Source: Alphaproteobacteria bacterium (GTDB lineage: Bacteria; Pseudomonadota; Alphaproteobacteria; Sphingomonadales; Sphingomonadaceae). From it: 5,269 bases of DNA. Below, piece after piece: positions 4,751 to 5,269 of this stretch. Both the position numbers and the translations under genes were made by a program. The notes under the pieces were generated by a model. That model was not told the origin of the DNA, did not search any database, and saw nothing but the letters and a program-made list of their open reading frames with translations. Numbering within the stretch: the first letter of the stretch is position 1; every line of letters starts with the position of its first letter. The stretch covers positions 1 through 5,269 of the forward strand of contig JAQGLD010000345.1 in assembly GCA_028293055.1 (NCBI GenBank), written 5' to 3'.

Positions 4751-5269
4751 ATGGACAAAGTGCAGCCCTTCGTCCTGAGGACCTTCGCCGACGATCCGGA
4801 GCCGCCGCCGAGTTTCTCCGGGGAGGCCTGGTCGGCGGCGCTGGTCGCTGCGCAGCGCTGTGTCGCCTCCCGGGGGGCCGGCTTCGATGCTCTGCTCCAG
4901 ACGGTGGTCGGATGCGCGGGGGACATCATCACCGGCGCGAGTCTCGCTTTGGTGGAGATGAAGGCCGGCGACCGGCTTTGCCTGCGCGCCGCGAGCGGCG
5001 CCTCGGGCGGGGCGCTCGGCTGCGACGTCGCGGTCGCGGGCAGCTTTGCAGGCCGCTGCCTCGATGAACGGCGACTGCTCTATTGCGAGGATGTGGAATC
5101 GGACCCGCGGGTCGATGCAGCCGCCTGCCGGCGTCTCGGGATCCGATCGCTGCTGGCCGTGCCGCTGCCAGATCGCGGCGAGATGGTCGGAGTGCTCGAG
5201 CTGCATTCCGGGGCCCCACACGCCTTCGACAAGGATGATATCCTCGCCGCCTTGCTGCTCGCGGGACAG
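4751..5269 (+). CDS. GAF-domain protein, N-terminal part (3' truncated by window edge)
   Basis: From ATG 4751 the frame stays open for 173 codons to the last base of the window with no stop, so the gene continues beyond. Residues 1-25 (MDKVQPFVLRTFADDPEPPPSF) look like a flexible leader; no signal peptide or membrane helix is visible. Residues about 45-171 form a GAF domain: ITGASLALVEMKAGDRLCLRAASG (60-83), SFAGRCLDERRLLYCEDVESDPRVD (98-122), CRRLGIRSLLAVPL (126-139) and MVGVLELHSGAPHAFDKDDILAALLLAG (145-172). GAF domains sense small ligands, redox state or nucleotides and usually control an attached output domain, which here is outside the window. Seven cysteines (37, 55, 77, 91, 103, 112, 126) are many for such a fragment. 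The ribosome site is poor (AGGTGG at 4742-4747, 3 nt away). The regular GAF pattern makes this frame far more credible than the open frames on other strands here. Output type is unknown: kinase, cyclase or other. Confidence 0.9.
   Translation, partial: MDKVQPFVLRTFADDPEPPPSFSGEAWSAALVAAQRCVASRGAGFDALLQTVVGCAGDIITGASLALVEMKAGDRLCLRAASGASGGALGCDVAVAGSFAGRCLDERRLLYCEDVESDPRVDAAACRRLGIRSLLAVPLPDRGEMVGVLELHSGAPHAFDKDDILAALLLAGQ

Noticed and set aside
4744..5067. A 107-codon plus-strand frame overlapping the GAF gene
   Set aside because: It is a frame shadow made of Arg/Gly/Ala-rich sequence. The frame from 4751 carries the full GAF pattern and stays open to the window end.
3740..5221. A 493-codon open frame on the minus strand across the ArsR, SRPBCC and GAF genes
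   Set aside because: It lies opposite three frames with clear family motifs. Its sequence is rich in Arg, Pro, Gly and Ala without domain character, as expected for antisense frames in GC-rich DNA.
1..5269. tRNA, rRNA, CRISPR array, insertion sequence or phage genes
   Set aside because: No cloverleaf, no regular short direct repeats with spacers, no transposase or integrase motifs were seen on either strand; the only sizeable repeat is the palindrome at 571-650.

Overview
The window is GC-rich (about two-thirds G+C by eye), densely coded, and every gene I can support lies on the + strand. Four things suggest an alphaproteobacterium, most likely a sphingomonad-type genome: a NodT-type outer-membrane lipoprotein, an ArsR plus SRPBCC gene pair, GANTC sites in intergenic DNA, and a palindromic repeat of the 'GTCATCCCGGCGAAGGCCGGGA' class. 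This is inference from style and family content; no marker gene is present to fix the taxon.

Left part (1-3674), envelope transport. The window opens inside the last third of an RND (HAE1/AcrB-type) inner-membrane efflux pump whose proton-relay residues are intact. A 118-bp gap, mostly filled by an 80-bp near-perfect inverted repeat, separates it from a complete outer-membrane efflux lipoprotein (468 aa, lipobox Cys20). After a 60-bp gap comes a complete CPA1-type Na+/H+ (cation/proton) antiporter (512 aa). The periplasmic adaptor expected for a tripartite pump is not here and probably lies upstream. Pump and outer-membrane channel would form one drug or toxic-compound exporter. The antiporter is plausibly in the same transcript.

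Middle (3675-4657), a regulator plus ligand-binding pair. A short ArsR-family repressor without metal-binding motifs is translationally coupled (ATGA overlap) to an SRPBCC/AHSA1-like protein. Its upstream region is the most information-rich spot in the window. A strong sigma70-like promoter (TTGACC, 17 bp, TATTAA) places the transcription start on or beside the ATG, so the mRNA is predicted to be leaderless. A cluster of six AACC/GGTT half-sites, including two AACC-N4-GGTT palindromes 38 bp apart, covers the promoter and start codon, which is a good candidate autoregulatory operator.

Right end (4658-5269). A 9-bp inverted repeat, with a GANTC site in each arm, follows the SRPBCC gene. Next comes the first 173 codons of a GAF-domain protein that runs off the window. 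No RNA genes, CRISPR arrays, insertion sequences or phage genes were seen. I do not see a clearly undescribed system. The best second looks are the ArsR control region, the repeat inside the efflux operon and the truncated GAF protein.
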